This document shows, one piece after another, positions 49,937 through 57,469 of a stretch of DNA of 64,000 bases (position 1 is the stretch's first letter; each line of letters begins with the position of its first letter). The DNA comes from Flavipsychrobacter sp964461535. GTDB taxonomy: Bacteria > Bacteroidota > Bacteroidia > Chitinophagales > Chitinophagaceae. Position numbers and translations under genes: made by a program. The notes below the pieces were generated by a model. The model made no database searches. It worked only from the letters and a program-made list of their open reading frames with translations, and was not told the DNA's origin. The stretch covers positions 1 to 64,000 of the forward strand of contig CAYWUY010000007.1 in the NCBI GenBank assembly GCA_964461535.1, given 5' to 3'.

Positions 49937-52323
49937 ATGAAATACAAGTTAATGACCACAGCCGGGCTTCTGGCTACAAGTTTGGCTGTTAATGCCCAGT
50001 CTGTTAGTGATTCTACAGATACTTTACCACCTGTAAAAAAGGTGAAGAGTACTATTACAATGGACGAGTTTGTAGTCTCTGCTAGTAAATTCAAAGAGAA
50101 TAAAAAGAACGTAGTTCAAAATGTAACTGTTATCTCTAAAAAAGAGATGAAATGGATCAATTCTCAAACAACACCTACTTTACTAGAGCAGTCTGGTAAC
50201 GTATTTGTTCAGCGTAGCCAAATGGGGGGGGGGAGCCCCGTTATCAGAGGCTTTGAGGCTAATAAAATTCAGCTAGTTATAGATGGTGTGCGCATGAATA
50301 ATGCCATATATAGGGGAGGGCACCTGCAAAACCTGGTTACTGTAGATAACAATATGCTACAAAGCATGGAAATTCTATATGGCCCGGCATCTACACTCTA
50401 TGGTAGCGATGCATTGGGTGGCGTTATAGTAATGACTACGCTACAGCCTAAGCTAAATAGCTATGCCGGTAATGGTATGTTGCGATACAGTAGTGCTAAT
50501 AATGAAATGACTGGCCATGCAGATTTTTCTATTGGTGGTAAAAAATGGGCATCTTTAACGGGTGTTACTTACAGTAAGTTCGACGATCTCAGACAGGGGG
50601 CACAGCGNNNNNNNNNNNNNNNNNNNNNNNNNNNNNNNNNNNNNNNNNNNNNNNNNNNNNNNNNNNNNNNNNNNNNNNNNNNNNNNNNNNNNNNNNNNNN
50701 NNNNNNNCTTTAACGGGTGTTACTTACAGTAAGTTCGACGATCTCAGACAGGGGGCACAGCGCAATCCGTTTTACAACGATTTTGGAGCAAGGAACTATT
50801 ACGTAGACAGAATAAATGGTGTCGATTCTATTGTTGCTAACCCAGATAAGAATGTACAAAAGTTTACAGGCTATGAGCAGGTAGATGTTTTGCAGAAAGT
50901 AATGTATAAGTCTGGCGAGCACACCACACACACACTTAATTTACAGTTATCTAATACATCTGATGTTCCTAGATACGATCGCCTAACAGACCTAGATGCA
51001 TCTGGCAAATTGCGCTTTGCTGAGTGGAGTTATGGGCCTCAATTAAGAGGTATGGGTAGCTATCAATTGAGTATACAAGATATGAAAGGCTGGTTTGATG
51101 AGCTTAAAGCTACTGCTAGCTATCAAATAATAGAAGAAAGCCGTATTCAACGTACTAGAGGTAGAAACAACAGGCAGTCAAGGATTGAGAATCTGGATGT
51201 TGCAGGTTTTAATATCGATTTGCGTAAAAAGCTTAACAATCATGAGTTTACTTTTGGTGCCGATGGACAATATAATAATGTTAAATCCACTGCCAAAGCT
51301 AAAGATATTGTTACGGGAAAAGAATCTGCTTTAGATACGCGTTATCCTGATGGTGGTAGCAATATGTTATTGGCAGCTGTGTATGCCCAACATATTTATA
51401 AGATAGTACCTAATAAGTGGGTTATCAACGATGGTATAAGACTTAACTATACGCAGCTAGATGCAACCTTTAAATCTAAAGAGTTTTTCCCACTTCCTTA
51501 CAACAAAGCTAGCCAACAAAATACTGCATTAAGTGGTAATCTAGGTGTTATATACATGCCTAGCAATTCATGGCGAATAGCATTAGGAGGCTCTACAGGT
51601 TTTAGGTCTCCAAACGTAGATGATTTGGCAAAGGTGTTTGAATCTTCAGGTGGTGTTAGTGTAGTAGTGCCCAATGCCAATCTTAAACCAGAGTATAGCT
51701 ACAATGCAGACTTGAATGTCTCTTACTTAAAGATAGATAAGGTTAAAGTAGAGGGTAGTTTATTTTATACTTGGTTAGATAATGCCATTGTTGTAGATAA
51801 GTTTACGTTTAATGGTCAAGACAGTATTGACTATAACGGGAAACGTACAGCTGTTGTTGCATCTCAAAATAAAGCTAGTGCATTTATTTACGGAGGAAGT
51901 GCAGCTATATCTGCTCAGTTGAATGATTATGTAACCTTCATGTCTTCTATCACTTATACTTATGGCAGATATAAAGATGCTAAAGGCACAGAATCACCTT
52001 TAGATCATATACCACCTGTATTCGGAAGAACAGGGATACAGTATAAAAGAAATCAGTTTAAAGGCGAGGTGTATGCTTTATATAACGGTTGGAAAAACTT
52101 AAAAGATTACAGCACTAGTGGCGAAGACAACCTGAATTATGCCACTCCTCAAGGTATGCCGGCTTGGTATACACTCAATGCTAAAGCATCTTATAATGTT
52201 TGCGATAACTTCAATCTTACAGTTGCATTAGAAAATATATTAGACCAAAACTATCGTCAGTTTGCCTCTGGTGTCAGCGCCCCTAGTCGTAATCTTGTTA
52301 TTACTGCAAGGGTAAGGCTGTAA
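49937..52323 (+). CDS. TonB-dependent receptor, heme/hemoglobin type (HmuR-like), interrupted by a false gap
   Basis: An outer-membrane receptor split by 100 Ns. The signal ends near residue 20 (NAQ). The plug has MDEFVVSASKFKENKKN (TonB box region), QMGGGSPVIRGFEANKIQLVIDG and GVRMNNAIYRGGHLQN, wording typical of HmuR-like heme/hemoglobin receptors, then LYGPASTLYGSDALGGVI. The barrel continues after the gap and ends ITARVRL. The flanks at 50553-50607 and 50708-50762 are the same 55 bases in the same frame. Merging them gives 2232 bases, exactly 744 codons (743 residues), so the gene is intact. A run of ten Gs at 50224 encodes the conserved GGG. Uptake of heme iron is inferred. Confidence 0.88.
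50224..50233 (+). repeat. Poly-G tract (10 Gs) inside the heme-type receptor gene
   Basis: Ten consecutive Gs, from the last base of an ATG codon through three GGG codons, encode the start of the conserved GGGSP motif of the plug. Such tracts are slippage hot spots and also common sequencing-error sites. Confidence 0.9.
50608..50707. other. Assembly gap of 100 Ns with identical 55-base flanks (artefact)
   Basis: Exactly 100 Ns. The last 55 bases before and the first 55 bases after are identical. This is what results when two contigs sharing one k-mer are scaffolded instead of merged; the true gap is most likely a 55-base overlap with nothing missing. Confidence 0.95.
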
Positions 52324-52340
52324 ATAATACACAATGCACA

Positions 52341-52378
52341 TTATAAAAAAAGAGCGCATTTGCGCTCTTTTTTTATAA
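52341..52378. terminator. Bidirectional terminator between the heme-type receptor and the envelope operon
   Basis: A perfect 18-base inverted repeat, 52341-52358 and 52361-52378, with a 2-base spacer (core agagcgca / tgcgctct), A and T runs included. Stops lie at 52323 (+) and 52383 (-). Confidence 0.85.
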
Positions 52379-52382
52379 TGTT

Positions 52383-53168
52383 TTAGTCTCTGTAATGCTT
52401 TTTGAAAAACTCTTTTCTATCGTAGCTAAATCGTAATCCTGTAAATAATGTAATTCCTGTAAATGAATTGCTACTTAGGTATTCACTTTGGCTATTCAAT
52501 ACTTTCATATGATATTTGGCTTGAGCACCAAATAGTACTTTTTTGATATGATATTTTACACTAGCATACACTACAGGTCTTATATTTACGTCAAATAATT
52601 TTCTATCAAAGAATCCAAATGTATCGATATCAATTTTTGAGTGATAATATACTCTTATCCCCACTCCTAAATTATACTGTATGAATTTATCATCACCAAT
52701 GTTTTGTTTAAATCCATACATAAGCCTAGCTTCACTGCCATAAATTGTACCCACTTTTATTTTTTCTTTAGGTATCTCATATACTTTTGAGTATAAGTCG
52801 CTCTCCGCTTTACCTAATAGAAAAACCTCACCACCTATTAGTAGGGTTGAGTTATCTCCCATCTTCTTAATGTCATAATCTAAGCCAAGACAATATGCTG
52901 TTTTGGAATAAGTACTACTAGCGTCTACCGGATAATAACTAAGCCCTAAATAAAGGTCATACCCAGTTTTGTTTGTAGTCTCTCCCCAAAGGTTTGCTAG
53001 GCTACTATTACTTTTAGCATGAGTTAAACGGCTATTTTTTGTTGTAACCCATTCAAGATTATTATTCTTAATAGTCTTTTTATTCAATAGCGTAGTTTGG
53101 CCCACTGCCGTCATTGTCATTGTGCTCTGGGCTATGGCCAAGTATACTATTTTTCTTAAGTGACGCAT
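52383..53168 (-). CDS. Predicted outer-membrane beta-barrel protein, unknown function
   Basis: A 261-residue secreted protein that I do not recognise. ATG 53168 gives MRHLRKIVYLAIAQSTMTMTAVGQ, a signal peptide; the frame stays open upstream but that would run into the preceding gene. The mature part alternates short strands with aromatic ends (YDLYLGLSYYPVD, LMYGFKQ, YNLGVGIRVYYHSK) and closes with GITLFTGLRFSYDRKEF, the look of a PorT/OmpW-like small barrel. It is the last gene of a four-gene minus-strand run, 34 bases after its neighbour, which is also barrel-like. Confidence 0.7.
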   Translation of the reverse strand: MRHLRKIVYLAIAQSTMTMTAVGQTTLLNKKTIKNNNLEWVTTKNSRLTHAKSNSSLANLWGETTNKTGYDLYLGLSYYPVDASSTYSKTAYCLGLDYDIKKMGDNSTLLIGGEVFLLGKAESDLYSKVYEIPKEKIKVGTIYGSEARLMYGFKQNIGDDKFIQYNLGVGIRVYYHSKIDIDTFGFFDRKLFDVNIRPVVYASVKYHIKKVLFGAQAKYHMKVLNSQSEYLSSNSFTGITLFTGLRFSYDRKEFFKKHYRD

Positions 53169-53202
53169 ATGTTTTTTATTTATAGGGTTGCAAATCCTGA
53201 AA

Positions 53203-54186
53203 TTATACTTTGAAAATTTTGTAATAAAAGTCTTCAACTCTATACCCAATGCTAATTGTTACACCTACATTACTCATAGGTACCGTAGTAGTTTTATCTA
53301 TATCTACGTTTACCTTAAATGATGGACGTAAATAGGTGAAAATGTCAATTGTAGCAATCATATTTTTATGTTGGTACTGGCTGGTTACGCCCACAGTTGA
53401 CGTTAGAAAACCTTTAAATGATTTGGTATAGTCAGGTCCAACATGACCTATTTGATATCGTGTAGGTATTATAAATCTTGCTCCTACCGTAGCACCCACC
53501 GAAATTGAGTTTATTTTGTCACAGAAAACTGGTCTTAACAACATTTCCTTAGCTTCCAGCCCTATACTACCATGTACATTAGCTAAGCTGTCAGCGGTAT
53601 TTGAAAGCTTAGCATAGAAAGTGTTATTATGTGCTGTAAAATAATGCAAGCCTAATCCAAACTTCCATATCCATTTTGAATCATGCTTAGAAGTAGTAAA
53701 AACATTACTTATACTATGGCCAATTCTATGCGGAGATTTGTCAGGGTCACTAAGATACATTGAGAAGCCATAATGAAATTCCATAAACCTACCTGAAGAA
53801 CTGTAATTAGTTCTTTTTTTTCCGGTTTTCAACTCATAAGCTTCTTCCTTTTTGGCCTTAACACTAACTATTGAATCTAATTTGTCTATTCTTTTTCTTA
53901 CAGAATCATTGCCACTATAGTTTTTTAAAAATTTATTATAGAATTCAATGCTTAATGCATAATTCCCCAAGCATTCATGTACCTCTCCCATCAGACGGCT
54001 ATAGTCTACCTTGTCTTTATAATCTAAGCTTAATTTATTACTAAGATCGAAAGCTGCAGTACAATTATTGCTTTTTAATTGTTTTCTGATTTGTTGTACT
54101 ATGGTCGTATCACTAGCTCTTTGGGCAAATGCACAAGTGGGTAGTATAGCAAGCAATAGAATACTAAAAAAACGGCTCATGTTCAT
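53203..54186 (-). CDS. Predicted periplasmic/outer-membrane protein with short TPR region, unknown function
   Basis: A 327-residue secreted protein with no recognised family. The signal peptide ends at CAFAQ (about 22); the ATG at 54180 is an equally good start. Residues about 25-110 look like one or two TPR helices (CTAAFDLSNKL, LGNYALSIEFYNKFLKNYSG). The rest is strand-rich with MEFHYGFSMYLSD, WKFGLGLHYFTAHN and a final GVTISIGYRVEDFYYK, consistent with a small barrel. The TPR plus barrel plan recalls, in miniature, the YaiO protein elsewhere in the window, but there is no obvious sequence link. Spacing to the upstream gene is 10 bases. Confidence 0.7.
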   Translation of the reverse strand: MNMSRFFSILLLAILPTCAFAQRASDTTIVQQIRKQLKSNNCTAAFDLSNKLSLDYKDKVDYSRLMGEVHECLGNYALSIEFYNKFLKNYSGNDSVRKRIDKLDSIVSVKAKKEEAYELKTGKKRTNYSSSGRFMEFHYGFSMYLSDPDKSPHRIGHSISNVFTTSKHDSKWIWKFGLGLHYFTAHNNTFYAKLSNTADSLANVHGSIGLEAKEMLLRPVFCDKINSISVGATVGARFIIPTRYQIGHVGPDYTKSFKGFLTSTVGVTSQYQHKNMIATIDIFTYLRPSFKVNVDIDKTTTVPMSNVGVTISIGYRVEDFYYKIFKV

Positions 54187-54196
54187 CTACGAATAT

Positions 54197-55846
54197 TTAG
54201 TCTAGTTTGAACCAAACAATGTCCGTAGTTGTATTTTTTTTATCTTTCGATAGTATTAATGCAACAGCTTCATTGTCGTTAGAGTCAAATGCAAATGGAT
54301 TCAAGGCTTTACTACTTTTTTCTTTAGGTTGACCCATTAAATAGTCTTTGGTAAAGTTGTTATTTCTAAGGCTATACACTAGCGCATTATAGTCCTTTGA
54401 TTTTTTATCCTTCCTTTTAAGATCTGTTTCAGAACCTTCGATTTTTTTCTTATAGTCATTATAAAAAATATAGTTGTTTTTAGCACCACTTGCGTAGTTA
54501 AACCCTATCATATCGTTATTAGAATAGTTTTCAGATATATTTAGTGTAATGGGTGCCCATATTTTTTGAATACTATTTTTTAGAAAATCATCATCCACTC
54601 TGTTCCTTGTTGTATAGGTTGTTCTATCTAAAAAGTACGAACCAGTTTCTTCTCCACTAGGGCTTAGTATAGATACTCCTATTTGACCTAAATCATAAAG
54701 TGTAGAGTAGTGTGTATTGCCCTTATTATCTCTATGTTCTATTACTCTAACACCTATGTGCTCTTTAAGGAGTATAGTCTCATTTTTATTATTAACATCC
54801 ATATAATATACTGGTCCTGAGAATTCAATATCCTTACCAGCAGCTTTGGCAGATTCATTTATTTTTTTATTGTCTATTTCATTAATTGCGTTAACATTCA
54901 TGTCATTTGGAGAAATATAAGCCATGATGTTACTTATGTAAGTGGTTAAGGTACCTTTAGTATATTTTTGATCTATTTCACCTGATAACAAAGCCTGTAA
55001 TTTTTTAGTTTCAGAGTTGTATCTCAAAAAAGCACCCATAACATACAGTTTATTGTATTCGTTAAGGTCTAATTGTTTTGTAATACAGCCATTTTGCGAA
55101 TTACTCACCTTGTTCAATAGAATTAAAGTTTCATCTTTCTTTTTATTTTTAAAAGCCCTTACTAAAGAATAGGCGCAACTATCACCTACAGCTTGAATAT
55201 CAAGAATATCAACTCTGTCATATTTGTTATTCTTTATGTGTGCTGCGTTCAATAGCTTATGATCAGCATTGTATAATTGAATGACAATGTTATCATCTTT
55301 CTTTTTCAAGTTGTCTGAATATGTTATAGCATAACAGTCAGAATTTTTGTCTTTCGCTATATGAAAATAGCAATGAGATTCTTTATTTACTGTTCCTCTT
55401 AGTTTGGTTTTAAAGTAAGTAATCCTATTTTTAGTAACACCAAGCATAGTCTCACTTTTTAGTTTAGAAGTTGTCCCGTCTATCACCAATCTAAAGAGTA
55501 TGGGATGTTTCCTACAAGTTTGTTGAAAGAAGATTACTAAATCGTTCTTTATAGAGTATACAGCCCTAACAGAAGTACCCTTAATTGTATTAGTATTCCA
55601 ATATTTAGATGATATAAGGCTTTGAGAGATCATTTTATGATCTTTATCAAATAGCCTTACACCAAATCCTCCGGCGCCTTTATATTTTATGTATGCTGTA
55701 TTGCCATTGTTTAAAAGTTTCACGTTCTCAAAATACATAGGATCTTGCTCTCGCTCCTGATGCACTGTAGTTACTATGCTAGGTTGACAATATGATTTTC
55801 CAAAGCTTAATAACGATAAAAGACTAAACAGTATATATTTTTTCAT
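54197..55846 (-). CDS. Secreted protein of unknown function, possible beta-propeller
   Basis: A 549-residue exported protein. The ATG at 55846 gives MKKYILFSLLSLLSFGKSYCQ, a signal peptide; the longer open frame would overlap the TM2 gene. The mature part has many short strands with repeats of the kind NTAYIKYKGAGGFGVRLFDKDHK, SDCYAITYSDNL, NIVIQLYNADHKLL and VALILSKDKKNTTTDIVWFKLD, suggesting a propeller-like fold; this is by eye only. It is Lys- and Asn-rich. No catalytic motif is seen. It starts 4 bases after the TM2 gene and precedes two more envelope genes, so all four are probably made together. Confidence 0.7.
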   Translation of the reverse strand: MKKYILFSLLSLLSFGKSYCQPSIVTTVHQEREQDPMYFENVKLLNNGNTAYIKYKGAGGFGVRLFDKDHKMISQSLISSKYWNTNTIKGTSVRAVYSIKNDLVIFFQQTCRKHPILFRLVIDGTTSKLKSETMLGVTKNRITYFKTKLRGTVNKESHCYFHIAKDKNSDCYAITYSDNLKKKDDNIVIQLYNADHKLLNAAHIKNNKYDRVDILDIQAVGDSCAYSLVRAFKNKKKDETLILLNKVSNSQNGCITKQLDLNEYNKLYVMGAFLRYNSETKKLQALLSGEIDQKYTKGTLTTYISNIMAYISPNDMNVNAINEIDNKKINESAKAAGKDIEFSGPVYYMDVNNKNETILLKEHIGVRVIEHRDNKGNTHYSTLYDLGQIGVSILSPSGEETGSYFLDRTTYTTRNRVDDDFLKNSIQKIWAPITLNISENYSNNDMIGFNYASGAKNNYIFYNDYKKKIEGSETDLKRKDKKSKDYNALVYSLRNNNFTKDYLMGQPKEKSSKALNPFAFDSNDNEAVALILSKDKKNTTTDIVWFKLD

Positions 55847-55850
55847 GGTG

Positions 55851-56318
55851 TTATTTTTTACGAGTTTTAAATGATTTATCTTCTCCTTTCGATCCTTTAT
55901 AGTTACCAAATGCAGGTTTCATTTTACCGGTAGCCACTCTAAATATGTCATATAGCCACCATACTCCAAATCCACCTAGTGTAAATATCATTGCAATTCC
56001 AGACATAGGTTTTCCCAAATAATACCTGTGAGCACCTATTGCTCCCAACAAAACAACTAGTGCAAGAGCCACATAATAGCTTTTCCCGCCTTTAAATTCT
56101 TTTTTTTCAGGCATTTCATACTTTTCGGGTGTTACTTTAACTGCTTCTTTGTTTTCTTCAGTAACTATAGGAGTGCTCTCTGTGGATGCAGCCTCATCTT
56201 TTTTACTTTGTTCTAGTGTTGTAATAGCTTTTTTAGGAACAAATGCTGCATAGCTACGTTCGCTTATGCCACTTGTTATTAGCATTAAGCTTAGTATTAA
56301 TAACTTGAGTTTTTTCAT
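55851..56318 (-). CDS. TM2 domain-containing membrane protein
   Basis: A 155-residue protein with a signal peptide (ending about residue 23), a charged Glu/Lys-rich stretch (about 30-75) and a TM2 domain (about 78-140). The domain is two membrane helices with the conserved turn LLGAIGAHRYYLGKPMSGIAM and GGFGVWWLYDIFRVATGKM. TM2 proteins occur throughout bacteria and eukaryotes; the bacterial role is not established. In Bacteroidota a signal-bearing TM2 protein like this is common. First gene of the four-gene envelope operon, 4 bases before the next gene. Confidence 0.88.
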   Translation of the reverse strand: MKKLKLLILSLMLITSGISERSYAAFVPKKAITTLEQSKKDEAASTESTPIVTEENKEAVKVTPEKYEMPEKKEFKGGKSYYVALALVVLLGAIGAHRYYLGKPMSGIAMIFTLGGFGVWWLYDIFRVATGKMKPAFGNYKGSKGEDKSFKTRKK

Positions 56319-56658
56319 TTGATATTGTTTTAATGCCGAAAAATAAAAATAACTTCTAGTATATGCAAAGTCATAATTGTATATAGTTTTTTATAAGTCG
56401 TTAACTATCCCTTTGGTGCTTTATGCTTACTAAAAGTTGCTAATTAGGTATATAAATTGTTGTAGTTTGGCTTATCATATTTTGCTATAAAAAATATTTA
56501 CAGCTATCAATCTAGCTATCCATTTTGCCTTATTTCATGCTACTGTATGCATACCAAACATGATGCTCGCCACGTATGTATTAAATTGTTTAAAATAAGA
56601 GCGTCACTTTATTTATCCACATTTATCTTGGTTTTTCATTTTTAATAAAATCCGGCTA
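56319..56658. other. Intergenic region before the sdh operon
   Basis: The 411-base space between the divergent TM2 and sdhC genes is the only gene-free stretch over 300 bases. It is AT-rich, with several short palindromes, and no RNA gene or convincing small protein gene is visible. A 32-codon open frame starting near 56550 has no ribosome-binding signal or protein-like composition. The sdh promoter occupies its right end. Confidence 0.6.
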
Positions 56659-56686
56659 TTGTTTTGTCAGCAGATTGTTATCTTTG
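56659..56686 (+). promoter_or_regulatory. Promoter of the sdhCAB operon
   Basis: TTG (56659-56661), 17 bases, then TATCTTTG (56679-56686) followed by C. Both halves match the Bacteroidota consensus and the leader to the sdhC ATG is about 35-40 bases. The strongest promoter match seen here. Confidence 0.55.
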
Positions 56687-56729
56687 CCCTCAATTATTAT
56701 TTATACATTCATTTTAACAGCCGGAGCGC

Positions 56730-57398
56730 ATGAACTTTAAAGATTACTTCAGCACTTCTATCGGGAAGAAATTACAGATGTCGTTAACGGGTCTATTCCT
56801 GATCGTATTTTTGCTAGTGCATTGTTATGTTAATGCCCAAATTTTTTACAACGATGGTGGAGTACGCTTCAATGAGGCTGCTCACTTTATGGGTACAAAC
56901 CTTGTAATCAGAATTACTGAAGTTGGCCTTTTTGCTTTCTTAATTCTTCACATTGTGCAAGGGCTAGCTTTAGCTGTAAAAAATAAAAGTCGTCGTAGCA
57001 CTCCATATGCTGTTAAAGCGGGTAATGCTACTAGTAAGTGGTATAGCCGTAGCATGGCGCTATTAGGTACTTTAATTTTGTTGTTCCTGGTTATGCACAT
57101 TTCTAAGTTTTGGGCACCTAACCGTTTTACACAGCTTACTACTGGCGAGGAATTGAACCTATATAATATGATGAAAATAGAATTCCAACAATCTTGGGTT
57201 ATTGGTGTTTATCTATTTGGTTGCATTTCTTTGGGCTGGCACTTAGTACATGGTTTTTACAGTGCTTTCCAAACTCTTGGTTTGGGTACAAGTAAGTATA
57301 AGGCTTTAATAAAATCTATTGGTGTTGCTTTTTCAATATTAGTACCTGCAATTTTTGCTGCAATGCCGGTAATGTTCTACTTGCAAATTCTTAAGTAA
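56730..57398 (+). CDS. sdhC: Succinate dehydrogenase cytochrome b558 subunit
   Basis: Membrane anchor of complex II; binds two b hemes and quinone. The 222-residue protein has five hydrophobic segments and the His residues expected for heme ligands (LLVHCYVNA, LILHIVQGL, LVMHISKFW, LGWHLVHGFYS). The opening SIGKKLQMSLTGLFLIVFLLVH is typical of the Bacteroidota b558 type, in which one polypeptide replaces SdhC plus SdhD. Succinate oxidation or fumarate reduction are both possible for this type. First gene of sdhCAB, 71 bases before sdhA. Confidence 0.96.
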   Translation: MNFKDYFSTSIGKKLQMSLTGLFLIVFLLVHCYVNAQIFYNDGGVRFNEAAHFMGTNLVIRITEVGLFAFLILHIVQGLALAVKNKSRRSTPYAVKAGNATSKWYSRSMALLGTLILLFLVMHISKFWAPNRFTQLTTGEELNLYNMMKIEFQQSWVIGVYLFGCISLGWHLVHGFYSAFQTLGLGTSKYKALIKSIGVAFSILVPAIFAAMPVMFYLQILK

Positions 57399-57469
57399 TA
57401 GCAGTAGTAACAACAATTAGGATACAATTTCATTTATCAGACTTTTAGACATTCGAATATTATTATAAT

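Noticed and set aside
50890..52323. Separate 477-residue TonB receptor starting at a TTG after the gap
   Set aside because: It is the barrel of the receptor begun at 49937; merging the repeated flanks restores one frame.
53169..53249. 27-codon N-terminal extension of the last envelope-operon gene
   Set aside because: It would overlap the preceding gene; the ATG at 53168 gives a proper signal peptide.
55847..55909. 21-codon extension of the 549-residue secreted protein
   Set aside because: It overlaps the TM2 gene and hides the signal peptide that starts at 55846.
56550..56648. Possible 32-residue small protein before sdhC
   Set aside because: No ribosome-binding signal and no protein-like pattern; AT-rich chance frame.
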